From NCBI RefSeq assembly GCF_012641335.1, contig NZ_JABAID010000019.1, positions 1-64,000 on the forward strand: a DNA stretch of 64,000 nucleotides, in the 5' to 3' direction. The position numbers were made by a program, and so were the translations under genes. Origin of the DNA: Novosphingobium sp. ERN07. GTDB lineage: Bacteria; Pseudomonadota; Alphaproteobacteria; Sphingomonadales; Sphingomonadaceae. Shown piece after piece: positions 35,827 to 44,427 of this stretch (positions are counted from its first letter, which is position 1; every line of letters starts with the position of its first letter). The notes under the pieces were generated by a model. It saw only the letters and a program-made list of their open reading frames with translations, was not told where the DNA came from and did no database searches.

Positions 35827-36644
35827 GCACGCAGGCCCAAGAGGCAGTGTTGTACAGCGCTGCGGGAGGCGTTGCACAAATCACGCTCAATCGGCCGGAC
35901 CGCCTCAATGCCTCAAACCGCGCGCTAAGCCAGGGTCTGACGGCCGCGTTCACTCGCGCAGCAGTGGACCCGGAAGTTCGCGTGGTGTTGCTGGCCGGTG
36001 CGGGGCGAGCCTTTTGCGCCGGTGCGGACCTGCATGTCCTGGACGAGATATCGGCCGGACCTGATGCAGCCCATTCGGGCTCGAACGGGCTTCGCTACGA
36101 TGGCATCATGCGGCTTGAAAAGCCAGTGGTTGCAGCGATCAGGGGCGCTTGCGCTGGCATCGGCCTTGCACTTGCCTGCGCGGCCGATATCCGTATCGCG
36201 GCCGAGGACGCCGTATTCGTTGCGCCATTTGTGAAGCTTGGGCTGCCGGCCGAAGGCGGGCTCGCCTGGCTGCTGTCACACGCGATTGGGCCGGGCAATG
36301 CGGCCGAATTGCTTTTGTCGGCGCGACGGATGGGCGCAGGCGAAGCACTTGCCAAGGGTCTTGTCGCGCATGTGCTGCCGGTCGAAGGTTTTGGATCAGC
36401 CATGCTGGCCTACGCGCAGGACCTCGCAAGTGGGGCGCCGGCAAGCTTCGCAGCAATTAAGAAGCAGATCTTCCAGGCGGCCACGCACGATTTTGCAACC
36501 GCGCAGGACCACGCTGCGACGCTTGCCCTCACAATGCTGCAGGGGCACGATTTTCGTGAAGCTGTTGCTGCACGGCGCGAAGGCCGTGTGCCAGCTTTCG
36601 CGCCCATAGCTGGTCGGTTCGATCCTCCGGTAAGCGAGGGCTGA
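35823..36644 (+). CDS. Enoyl-CoA hydratase / isomerase
   Basis: A 273-aa crotonase-fold enzyme, GTG start overlapping the preceding stop. The oxyanion-hole segments are AGRAFCAGADLHV (near 60-72) and GACAGIGLALACAADIRIA (near 104-122). The position of the first catalytic glutamate of classical hydratases is in KLGLPAEGGLAWLL. It completes an acyl-CoA dehydrogenase, dehydrogenase, hydratase unit that could carry out two consecutive beta-oxidation steps on one side chain or ring acid. Confidence 0.9.
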   Translation: MSTQAQEAVLYSAAGGVAQITLNRPDRLNASNRALSQGLTAAFTRAAVDPEVRVVLLAGAGRAFCAGADLHVLDEISAGPDAAHSGSNGLRYDGIMRLEKPVVAAIRGACAGIGLALACAADIRIAAEDAVFVAPFVKLGLPAEGGLAWLLSHAIGPGNAAELLLSARRMGAGEALAKGLVAHVLPVEGFGSAMLAYAQDLASGAPASFAAIKKQIFQAATHDFATAQDHAATLALTMLQGHDFREAVAARREGRVPAFAPIAGRFDPPVSEG

Positions 36645-36651
36645 CCGTGCG

Positions 36652-36909
36652 TCATGCCAGGCTCAGCCGGACTTCCGTGCGATAGACCTTCAGAGTTGCG
36701 ATGTCTTCCGAGGCACAGAGACGGTTCACAAGGTCCGGGTTGCTGGTCAACATCCAGCCGGCGCCGCGCTCACCAGCTTCCATCCGCCCCGCCGCGTCAT
36801 CAAGCATATGCAGCGCACCGGTGATGGTCGGTACGGTGTTGCATGCCTCTGTCGCTACCCCAGCAGACTTGCGCCGTATGGCGTCCATAGCATCCCTCGA
36901 CATCGCCAT
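36652..36909 (-). CDS. Small hypothetical protein
   Basis: An 85-aa ORF, MAMSRDAMDAIRRKSAGVATEA then ITGALHMLDDAAGRMEAGERG, with balanced amino acid use and mostly helical prediction. I do not recognise a family. It fills the gap between the hydratase stop and a dyad-bearing divergent gap, which is where a real gene would start. It may be a spurious ORF, since no clear ribosome binding site stands before the ATG. Confidence 0.45.
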   Translation of the reverse strand: MAMSRDAMDAIRRKSAGVATEACNTVPTITGALHMLDDAAGRMEAGERGAGWMLTSNPDLVNRLCASEDIATLKVYRTEVRLSLA

Positions 36910-36927
36910 GTCCTCATCTCTTGATTT

Positions 36928-36948
36928 TCATATAAACAAGTGCACTGA
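36928..36948. promoter_or_regulatory. 21-bp AT-rich dyad, site 8 (one perfect half)
   Basis: TCATATAA-ACAAG-TGCACTGA, 13 of 16 arm positions, the left arm perfect. It lies 28 bases before the SnoaL-like start and 19 bases before the small minus-strand ORF. Confidence 0.55.
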
Positions 36949-36975
36949 TTTGGTAGTCAGCCAAGGGAGAGAACG

Positions 36976-37533
36976 ATGATCCGGACAATTGAGGAGCGGT
37001 TGGCTGCGGTCGAAGCGCAGCTCGCAATCAGGCAACTTGCCAGCAGCTATGCTCGTGCAGTGGACAGCCGCGATATCCACTCACTGGGCGAACTGTTCGC
37101 GCCGCAGACACGCTTTGGCGAGCATGGCACCGGTGCCGCAGGCGCGCGCGCCTTCTATGGACCCGTGCTGGCTCGCTTCTACCGCAGTTTCCATCAGGTC
37201 GTCGGCCATGTGATAACAGACCTTGGCAGCGAGACCGCACGGGGCACCGTCTATTGCCGAGCTGAACATGAGGATGGAGATCAATGGATCGTCAACCTCA
37301 TGGTCTATTTTGACCGCTATGTCGCGATCGAAGGCCGCTGGCTCTTCCTGGGCCGCCGCCCACGCTTCCTTTTCGTGGGCGATGCGCGTGAAGCTCCGCG
37401 CAGCCTCGACTTCAACAAGTGGCCGGGGCGTGAGGAGGACTTCGCCTGCGAGTTGCCCCAAAGCGATGCAAGCTGGAACAGCTATTGGAACGAGCGAGAG
37501 GCCGAGCGGGCCGAGGTGACGACCTTGCCCTGA
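36976..37533 (+). CDS. SnoaL-like / NTF2-fold protein
   Basis: A 185-aa protein with the SnoaL_4 N-terminus IRQLASSYARAVDSRDIHSLGELFAPQTRFGEHG, an RFYRSFHQVVGHVI segment and a GRWLFLGRRPRFLFVGD strand pair. GGGAGAG precedes the ATG. The C-terminal 50 residues are acidic and aromatic-rich (WNSYWNEREAER). It is the third protein of this fold here, so several isomerisation or hydrolysis steps may be served by it and the others. It is convergent with the Old Yellow Enzyme gene, 19 bases apart. Confidence 0.8.
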   Translation: MIRTIEERLAAVEAQLAIRQLASSYARAVDSRDIHSLGELFAPQTRFGEHGTGAAGARAFYGPVLARFYRSFHQVVGHVITDLGSETARGTVYCRAEHEDGDQWIVNLMVYFDRYVAIEGRWLFLGRRPRFLFVGDAREAPRSLDFNKWPGREEDFACELPQSDASWNSYWNEREAERAEVTTLP

Positions 37534-37552
37534 TCTGCACCTTGCACAAGCC

Positions 37553-38722
37553 TCAGGTCAGGACGAAGCGCGAGGCCTCGGCAAAGGGCAGCAACTCCTC
37601 GCCTCTCTGTACGCGGCCGACCCAGGCCGGGTCGTGCATGATTGCGCGGCCCACCCCGACGAGATCGAACTCACTGCGCGCAAGCCGCTGGGCTACATTG
37701 GCGATGTTCTCGCGCGCTGCGTCCGATCCACCTGTGCGTTTGGAATCGTACACGCCCGAACTCAGGCCAACGCCGCCTACCGTCTGCGCAGCCTTGCCGG
37801 TCAACTTCTTGGCCCAGCCTGCCAGATTGAGGGACGACCCCTCGAACTCGGCCTTGTCGAAATAGCGCTGGCTACCGTCAAAGATGTCGACGCCTGCATC
37901 AGCTATCGGGCCCAGGATTTCACCGAGCTGGTCCGGTGTCTCTGCCAACCGCGCGCGTACATCTTGTTGTTTCCATTGCGAGAAGCGGAAGTTGATGACT
38001 GGCTCCAGCCCGATTTCGCGCCGGATCGCCTTGACGAGTTCGACTGCAAACGCGGCGCGACCGATGTGGTCGCCGCCCCAGCGATCGGTACGGCTGTTGG
38101 TACCATCCCACAGGAAATCATCGACCATGTAGCCATGAGCGCCATGAATGGCGATACCGTCGAAACCGACGTCCATTGCATATCGTGCGCTGCGGGCGAA
38201 ACCTTCGATCACGTCGACGACTTCTTCGTCGGTCATGGCGCGTCCGGGCTTTGCTGCGACATTGCTAAGATATTCAGGCGTCACCATCGCAGTGCGGTCC
38301 AGCGGACCCCAGACACCTGAAGGCCGCAGGGTTTCGACTTCGGGGTGCGGTCCGGTTCCCATCTCGCGCATCACGCCCTGATGCCAGAGTTGTGGCATGA
38401 TCTTGCCACCTGCCGCGTGGACCGTGTCAACGACGGCGCGCCAGCCTTCGAGCGCGCCACGCCCGTACATGTGCGGAGCGTTGTCACCATCGACGCCGCT
38501 GCCACCGAGCGCGGCAGGGTGATCGACGCCGACACCTTCGGTGATGATCAGCCCGCAATCGGCCCGGCGGGCATAATACCCGGCGACGTCCTTTCCCGGC
38601 ACTCCACTTGGCGAGAACCCGCGCGTCATCGGCGCCATGACAACGCGATTTGCGAGCGAAAGGCTGCGCAGCGCGAAGGGTTCGAAAAGCGGGGCAATCT
38701 CTGCCTGAAATTCAAGGGACAT
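37553..38722 (-). CDS. Old Yellow Enzyme-family NADH:flavin oxidoreductase
   Basis: A 389-aa FMN TIM-barrel enzyme without the FAD half seen at 21455. It has VVMAPMTRGFSP, LWHQGVMRE, HGAHGYMVDDFLWDGTNSRTDRWGG and VGVGRAIMHDPAWV, all standard OYE landmarks including the paired substrate histidine and asparagine positions (HGAH). It would reduce an activated carbon-carbon double bond. Its start overlaps the MFS gene stop by 11 bases. The frame extends upstream into the transporter, but MSLEFQAEIAPLFEPF is the family start. Confidence 0.9.
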   Translation of the reverse strand: MSLEFQAEIAPLFEPFALRSLSLANRVVMAPMTRGFSPSGVPGKDVAGYYARRADCGLIITEGVGVDHPAALGGSGVDGDNAPHMYGRGALEGWRAVVDTVHAAGGKIMPQLWHQGVMREMGTGPHPEVETLRPSGVWGPLDRTAMVTPEYLSNVAAKPGRAMTDEEVVDVIEGFARSARYAMDVGFDGIAIHGAHGYMVDDFLWDGTNSRTDRWGGDHIGRAAFAVELVKAIRREIGLEPVINFRFSQWKQQDVRARLAETPDQLGEILGPIADAGVDIFDGSQRYFDKAEFEGSSLNLAGWAKKLTGKAAQTVGGVGLSSGVYDSKRTGGSDAARENIANVAQRLARSEFDLVGVGRAIMHDPAWVGRVQRGEELLPFAEASRFVLT

Positions 38723-40124
38723 CGGGGGCCTTTTCGATCTGAAGGCGGGAAGGAAGCCGCAAAGCGACGATCGCGACTGCAAGGGCGGTGATGGCGCCCC
38801 AGGCAAAGACTATGCGCCAGGTGCCTTCGCTGGCATGAGTTCCAGCGCCGGGCGTTGAGAGCAGCGTGGCGACCACTTGCGCGCCGATCGCCATCGCGGT
38901 TGATCTGATGACAACGATCATTCCGGTTGCCTCGCTCACCCGCTCAGGGGGGCATGCGGACACAACCACGACCGGAACGGTAACGAAGACCATGCCAAGC
39001 CCGACCATCTGGATTGCCAGCCAGACCTCAACCACGACGACCGAGCCGTGCACCAGGACGAGGCCGGTGAAGCTCGCGGCCATCAGCAAGCCACCAAGCA
39101 ATGCCATCGTGCGCGGCCCATGGCGAGCGACGAGGCCGGCAAAGCGCGCGTAGATGAAGCCGGCTGCTATGTTGATCGGCGTGAGCAGCATGGCTGCGCC
39201 TGTGGCTGAGAGGCCGAGGCCGGCTCCGCTTGAGGGCGGCTGCTGACCGAACTGCGCCATCATCTGGCCCGACTGGAACGCACCCAGAGCGGCGAACACC
39301 AAAGCAAGATTGGCAAGAGCGATCTGCGGCACGAGCAGGAGCCGAACTGAGATCAGCGGCTGCGCGACGGTCAGTTCGCGCCAGACCCAGATCGCCAACA
39401 GCGCAAGGGACACCACGATCCACAGCCAGTTGCGCGGGTCCGCCATGCCACTGTGCCCGATCTCCTCGATGCCCAGCAGCAGGCCCACTATTCCGGGCGC
39501 GAACAGCAGCCCACCCACAACATCTTCGATCCGGGTGGAGCCGCGGGGTGGATCAGCCGCAACGAGGCGCCACACGCCTAGAAGTGCGAGCACCGAGAGA
39601 ATGGCAAGCACGGTGAACACCGCCTGCCAGTCGAACAGGTCTACGATAACCCCGCCGACGAGCAGTCCGAGTCCAGCGGAAATGCTGGCAGTTGCAGAAA
39701 TCAACCCGATGCCGCGTGGCACGAGCGCAGGAGGTGCACGCTCGCGGACAAGGCCGATGCACAGCGGCATCGATGCCCCGGCAAGGCCCTGCAGCGTGCG
39801 CGCGAGTATCAGGGGGCCGGCGCTGCGCGTGAAGCAACCGATCAGCGAGCCGATCACGGCCGCAGCCAGAACCGCCAGCAGCACACGGCGCCGACCGACA
39901 ACGTCTCCCACCCTGCCGAGCAGTGCGCCGCCGACTGCGGAGGAAAGGATGAACGCCGTGACCAGCCAACCTGCAGCTGCGGCTGAGCCGAGATCGACCG
40001 CGAGCTGGCGCAGCGCTGCGAAGAGCATGACCAGGCCGAGCGTGGCAACAACTTCAGTCATCATCAACGGTACGATCATCGCCACGAAACGCGCGTTCTC
40101 CGCTGGGCAAGGGCTCTCGTTCAT
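38712..40124 (-). CDS. MFS transporter, DHA2-like
   Basis: A 470-aa inner-membrane protein with about 14 hydrophobic segments. Motif A appears as LLGRVGDVVGRRRVLL between the second and third helices, LILARTLQGLAGASMP is the motif C-adjacent helix and TFVTVPVVV occurs late. The 14-helix layout is that of drug/proton antiporters (DHA2). Here it may import or export a catabolic intermediate. It lies 25 bases downstream of the acyl-CoA dehydrogenase fusion and upstream of the Old Yellow Enzyme gene. Confidence 0.88.
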   Translation of the reverse strand: MNESPCPAENARFVAMIVPLMMTEVVATLGLVMLFAALRQLAVDLGSAAAAGWLVTAFILSSAVGGALLGRVGDVVGRRRVLLAVLAAAVIGSLIGCFTRSAGPLILARTLQGLAGASMPLCIGLVRERAPPALVPRGIGLISATASISAGLGLLVGGVIVDLFDWQAVFTVLAILSVLALLGVWRLVAADPPRGSTRIEDVVGGLLFAPGIVGLLLGIEEIGHSGMADPRNWLWIVVSLALLAIWVWRELTVAQPLISVRLLLVPQIALANLALVFAALGAFQSGQMMAQFGQQPPSSGAGLGLSATGAAMLLTPINIAAGFIYARFAGLVARHGPRTMALLGGLLMAASFTGLVLVHGSVVVVEVWLAIQMVGLGMVFVTVPVVVVSACPPERVSEATGMIVVIRSTAMAIGAQVVATLLSTPGAGTHASEGTWRIVFAWGAITALAVAIVALRLPSRLQIEKAPDVP

Positions 40125-40149
40125 CCGCTTTTCCCTTGCTCCCTTCGCG

Positions 40150-42456
40150 TCACCCGCGCGGCATGCCCAGGATACGTTCGGCGACGATATTGCGCATGAT
40201 CTCGTTCGAGCCGCCTGCGATGGTCCAGCCGTAGCTCTTGAGGAAATCCTGGAAGCGCAGGCGACTGGAATGTCCGGTGCCGGGGATCGCCGGCTCCCAC
40301 TTCATCGCTTCCATCCCCTCGGCACGAAGCAGGAACTCGCTGTAGCGCTGCAGGAACGGACCGAAGGTCAGTTTGATGAAAGTGGGTAGCGTCGGGGAGG
40401 CCTTGTCCGGATTGGCTTCAAGCTCGATCAGTAGCTTGCGGATCATGAGGCGAATGGTCTGGAGTTCGGCCCAGTACTGCGCGTACTCGCGACGGAACTG
40501 TGCGTCCTGCATCCAGCTTCCGGCGGCGTCACGTCCGTCGAGTGCGAAGCTCCGAGCCAGCCGCTCTACTGCGCCAAATATCAGAAGACCGCGCTCGGTC
40601 GACAACGTCGACTGCGCGATCATCCAGCCGTTGCCCTCAGCTCCGATCAGGTTTTCGACCGGGATCTTGACGTCGTCCATGAAGATTTCGCAGAACTCGG
40701 CTTCGCCCGTGATCTGCCGGATGGGGCGGACCTCGACGCCGGGGGACTGCATGTCCATGATGAAATAGGAGATGCCGTCATGCTTGCGCTTGCCGTTCGG
40801 GTCGGTACGCGCGAGCAGCAGGCAATAACGGGCGTTCATCCCGCCCGACGACCAGATCTTCTGGCCGTTGACCACGTAGTGGTCGCCCTGCCGGACCGCG
40901 CTGGTACGCAGACTTGCAAGGTCCGAACCTGCGCCGGGTTCGGAGAAGCCCTGCACCCACATATCGGTCCCGTTGACGATTCCGTCGAGGTACTTGTCCT
41001 TTTGCGCTTGCGAACCGTGCTCGAACAGCGTCGCCGGGGTGTGGAACAACGAAATGGTGAACATATCGAGTTCGGGAGCGTCAGCGCGGCAAAGCTCCTC
41101 GTATACCATGATCTGGTATGCAAAGGGCAGACCGGGGCCACCCCATTCCTTTGGCCAGTGCGGCGCGGCCAGACCGACCTTGCGCCGCTCCTCCAGCCAC
41201 GTGATGATCAATGCCCGAAGGTCGCTCTCGCGCGCCGACTGCCACTTGCCGCGCCACGCCGGATCAAGCGTGGCAGCAAGCCAGTCGCGGATCTCCCGAC
41301 GGAATGCAGGTTCGTCGCCGACTTTGCCAAGAATGTCGAAGGCACGGGGCGTGCCTTCCGCACTCACGGTCTCCAGGCCGATGCACTCGAGCAGTTCGGC
41401 CACGCTGTCGAGCGTTGCGGAGCGGGTGCCCCACAGGCACTCGTTGACCTTGGCGCGCTTCAGATAAATGTGCGGCACGTACTCGGCCGTAAAGCCGACC
41501 CCACCGTGAAGTTGGATGCAGTCGCGTGCCACCTCGGCGGTCAGCCGTGTGGCATGCTGCTTGGCCGAAATGGCGTAGAGCAGCGCTTCAGGATCGGCGG
41601 CGGGTAGCGCTGCAGCCTTTTCGAGCAGCTCTCGCGAGGCAGCGAGCGCGGTGTGGTGATCGGCAACGCGATGCTTGAGCGCCTGAAACGAGGCGATCGA
41701 TACACCGAACTGTTCGCGTCCCAACATGTATTCTATCGTCGCTGCCAGAACGGCCTCGCCGCCGCCCTGCGCGTCGCCAGCGATCGCCAGCATTGCAGCC
41801 CGCGTTACCGCGGCTTCGGCAGCGGCGTCAGCAGCAACAAACGCGGCATCGTCGATCGCCACACCATCGAGCGTGACATTCCCCATCGAGCGGGAAGTAT
41901 CGACAAGAGCGAACCGTTCAATGGCAATGCCAGCGGCATTGGCAGGTACGACCAGCCAGCCGGTGGCTCCACCACGGGTCGCGCGCAGGAACAGGTGAGT
42001 CGCGCATGGAGCGTCGAGCAGGTCGTTCACCTTGCCGCTTGCAGCCTCGCCATCGGCTGCGAGCGGCACGCTTGTCGTGGCGGCGAAGGCTGCACGCACC
42101 GATCCCTCCGCAAGCCCGCCAAGCAGCGCGCCTCCTTGCGGATGATCAGGTGCGCTTGTCAGCAACGCAGCGGCCAGCGTGGTACCCAGCATAGGCACCG
42201 GTGCGACAGAGGAACCGAATGCCATGTGAAGTCGCAAGGCAGCGTCTGGGCCAAGGCCAAGCCCGCCATGGGCCTCCGGCACCGTCAGCGCGGCCCAGCC
42301 AAGATCTGCCATCGTCTGCCAAAGACCCTCTTCGAAGGGCGCATCCGTCCCGAATGAGTGCGCAATGGCCTTCTCGCGCGGCCATTCCGCGCCCAGCATC
42401 TCGGCAAAGCTTTCGGCGAGAACGCCCAGTTCAATCGTTTCGTCCATGGTTCTCAT
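40150..42456 (-). CDS. Two-domain acyl-CoA dehydrogenase fusion
   Basis: A 768-aa protein containing two complete acyl-CoA dehydrogenase modules. Module one (about 1-375) has VPEAHGGLGLGPDAAL, EQFGVSIASFQALKH and GGVGFTAEYVPHIYLKRAK. Module two (about 385-768) begins REIRDWLAATLDPAWRGKW and has VQGFSEPGAGSDLASLRT, HYVVNGQKIWSSGG and GGSNEIMRNIVAERILGMP. Usually these halves are separate subunits of one heterotetramer, as with the adjacent-gene pair at 33557-35826. The ATG overlaps the hydratase stop (ATGA), so both are coupled. The fusion order is smaller subunit first. Confidence 0.9.
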   Translation of the reverse strand: MRTMDETIELGVLAESFAEMLGAEWPREKAIAHSFGTDAPFEEGLWQTMADLGWAALTVPEAHGGLGLGPDAALRLHMAFGSSVAPVPMLGTTLAAALLTSAPDHPQGGALLGGLAEGSVRAAFAATTSVPLAADGEAASGKVNDLLDAPCATHLFLRATRGGATGWLVVPANAAGIAIERFALVDTSRSMGNVTLDGVAIDDAAFVAADAAAEAAVTRAAMLAIAGDAQGGGEAVLAATIEYMLGREQFGVSIASFQALKHRVADHHTALAASRELLEKAAALPAADPEALLYAISAKQHATRLTAEVARDCIQLHGGVGFTAEYVPHIYLKRAKVNECLWGTRSATLDSVAELLECIGLETVSAEGTPRAFDILGKVGDEPAFRREIRDWLAATLDPAWRGKWQSARESDLRALIITWLEERRKVGLAAPHWPKEWGGPGLPFAYQIMVYEELCRADAPELDMFTISLFHTPATLFEHGSQAQKDKYLDGIVNGTDMWVQGFSEPGAGSDLASLRTSAVRQGDHYVVNGQKIWSSGGMNARYCLLLARTDPNGKRKHDGISYFIMDMQSPGVEVRPIRQITGEAEFCEIFMDDVKIPVENLIGAEGNGWMIAQSTLSTERGLLIFGAVERLARSFALDGRDAAGSWMQDAQFRREYAQYWAELQTIRLMIRKLLIELEANPDKASPTLPTFIKLTFGPFLQRYSEFLLRAEGMEAMKWEPAIPGTGHSSRLRFQDFLKSYGWTIAGGSNEIMRNIVAERILGMPRG

Positions 42457-43253
42457 TCGTCGATAAAGTTGGGGTTACGCTTTTCGGCGATTGCAGTTGC
42501 AGCCTCGCGATGGTTGACCGAGCTCCACGATTGGGTCTCGAGACGCAGCATCTCGCCCATGTAGGCTTTTGCCTGATCGATGATCGCGAGATTGAGCGCC
42601 CGCTTCGTAGTCTGTACCGCACTGGGTGATAGTGCGAGCAGCGCATCCACCCAACGCTGCACGGCAGCATCGAGTTCGGTGCGCGGCACCGCCTCGGTGA
42701 CAAGGCCCTTTGCTGCGGCCTGTGCGCCGGAAAGCGGGATACCGGTGAGCAGGTGTCGCCGCGCCTCGACGATGCCGACCAGATTGGGCCACAGCAGCGC
42801 GCCGCCGTCACCGGTTGCCAAGCCCACCTTGACGTGCGGGTCGCCGATCTTCGCATCGTCGACCATGACCGTAATGTCCGCGGTGAGTGCCACGCTCGCG
42901 CCGAGCCCCATCGCATGGCCGTTGATGCGCGAGATGACCGGCTTGGTGCATTCCAGCGCACCGACGATTAGGGCGCGTGCTTCCGCCATGCCGACCTGCC
43001 AGTGGCCGCGGTCGCCCCACAATTCGACCATGCGATTGATGTTTCCCCCGGCCGAAAACGCCTTATCGCCCGCGCCGGTCAATACGATCACCCTGACCTG
43101 CGGATCAGCCGAGGCATCGGCCCAGATGCGGCCGAGTTCGTCATGCGCCTCGGGCGATGGAGAGTTCATCGGCGGGTCATTGAGCATCACCGTCAGCACG
43201 GGCCCATCAAGCGTTATGTCGAGACCGACGTATTTCGAATACCGACCGCTCAC
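42453..43253 (-). CDS. Enoyl-CoA hydratase / isomerase
   Basis: A 266-aa crotonase. The oxyanion motifs are AGDKAFSAGGNINRM (near 60-74) and INGHAMGLGASVALTADITVM (near 104-124); GDPHVKVGLATGDGGALLWP holds the catalytic acid region, where the first glutamate is not conserved. It is the first gene of the minus-strand hydratase, dehydrogenase fusion, MFS, OYE operon. The preceding gap contains a weak AT-rich repeat (CTATATGT near 43278) and no other feature. Confidence 0.88.
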   Translation of the reverse strand: MSGRYSKYVGLDITLDGPVLTVMLNDPPMNSPSPEAHDELGRIWADASADPQVRVIVLTGAGDKAFSAGGNINRMVELWGDRGHWQVGMAEARALIVGALECTKPVISRINGHAMGLGASVALTADITVMVDDAKIGDPHVKVGLATGDGGALLWPNLVGIVEARRHLLTGIPLSGAQAAAKGLVTEAVPRTELDAAVQRWVDALLALSPSAVQTTKRALNLAIIDQAKAYMGEMLRLETQSWSSVNHREAATAIAEKRNPNFIDE

Positions 43254-43385
43254 CCGATAATCCTCCTAACTGGTATACTATATGTCATGCATCGAACTCG
43301 TGACTCGGGCAAGCCCTGATTCATCGATGCTGGCGAAGACACCGATAACGCGATCGCGGTCGGGACCTTGATTGATCAGGACAGG

Positions 43386-44258
43386 TCAGGAAGACCGCTT
43401 GGCCTTCAGCTCTGCCGAGACCTCGGCCATGATCCTTGGGACGCTGTAGCGCTCGGCTTCACCGGAATAGGGTGCCTGTGCGGCAAAGGCCGCCGCGACC
43501 TCGGCATGGCGTCGCTCCGCCGCTTTTACTGCGTGGGGATGGGTGACGATCAGGAATTCGCCCTTGATCGTACCCTCAACTGTTGCCCGCGCAACCGGTC
43601 CGGCCGACATTGCGCGGGCCTGCATCGCCGCGACAAATTCGGGATTACCGCCCGGCAGCGGGATGCCTTCGGGTCGCCGGCCTTGCCCCAGTCCGCTTGC
43701 CACAAGACCCGGGCACAGCACGCTTATGCTCACATTCGTCGGCAGTTCAGCGCGCAGCACGTCGGCAAGCCCAAGCACTGCATGCTTGCTTGCGGTGTAG
43801 ATACCCGCGCCGGCATGCTGCAGCCCGAACGAATGCTCAGAACCTGTGACACACAGCCGACCGCCCTCGATCTGCTCCGCCAGCACTGTACCGAAGACGG
43901 CAAGGGTGCTCCACGCTCCACGCAGGTTTACTCCCAGTATCCAGTCGACCTCGGCCGGCTTCATCTTCAGCAACGGCCCACTCGCGATGACACCTGCATT
44001 GGCAAACACCAGATCTGCACCGCCCATTTCGCCCCGCGCGCGCTCGGCCAGCGCTTCCACCGCCGCATGGTCCGAAACGTCGCAGACTTGCCACAGCACG
44101 CCACGGTCGATCTGCGCAGCGGTTTCGCCAAGCAACGGTTGATTGACGTCAGCCAGCAGCACCTGCGCACCTCGGCCAGCGAGTTCTGCGGCAATTGCCC
44201 GCCCGATACCCGATGCGGCCCCGGTCACCACCGCGCGCTTGCCGGAAAGGTCCGTCAC
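43386..44258 (-). CDS. SDR-family oxidoreductase
   Basis: A 290-aa SDR, somewhat longer than average because of a C-terminal extension after the catalytic region. TGAASGIG binds the cofactor, FANAG replaces NNAG, and YTASKHAVLGL holds the catalytic tyrosine and lysine. The VDGG-type end is missing; the C-terminus instead reads VPRIMAEVSAELKAKRSS. Such extended SDRs often act on lipids or acyl-CoA substrates. It is a single-gene unit or first before the hydratase; a dyad half-site is 110 bases upstream. Confidence 0.85.
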   Translation of the reverse strand: MTDLSGKRAVVTGAASGIGRAIAAELAGRGAQVLLADVNQPLLGETAAQIDRGVLWQVCDVSDHAAVEALAERARGEMGGADLVFANAGVIASGPLLKMKPAEVDWILGVNLRGAWSTLAVFGTVLAEQIEGGRLCVTGSEHSFGLQHAGAGIYTASKHAVLGLADVLRAELPTNVSISVLCPGLVASGLGQGRRPEGIPLPGGNPEFVAAMQARAMSAGPVARATVEGTIKGEFLIVTHPHAVKAAERRHAEVAAAFAAQAPYSGEAERYSVPRIMAEVSAELKAKRSS

Positions 44259-44369
44259 ATCGTTCTCCCGTCAATCGTTGCCGCCGTTTTCGTGCGAAGG
44301 TTGCCAGACGCAGACGATCAGATCGTGCGGGCGGAGGAAGCGGAGACACTCCACCTGCATTGCATATAA

Positions 44370-44377
44370 TCATCTAA
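44370..44377. promoter_or_regulatory. Half-site of the AT-rich dyad
   Basis: TCATCTAA, a perfect left arm, preceded by GCATATAA (another near-half). The opposite arm at the right spacing is poor. It lies between the SDR start and the LuxR-type gene end, so it could only act on the SDR. Confidence 0.35.
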
Positions 44378-44427
44378 AGGATATGGGCTGGCAAGCTTGC
44401 ATTCGCAGACCCGGCGCAGGCCGGACT

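Noticed and set aside
43254..43385. Short frame and AT-rich repeat between hydratase and SDR
   Set aside because: No start signal or family; the CTATATGT half-match to the dyad lacks a partner arm.
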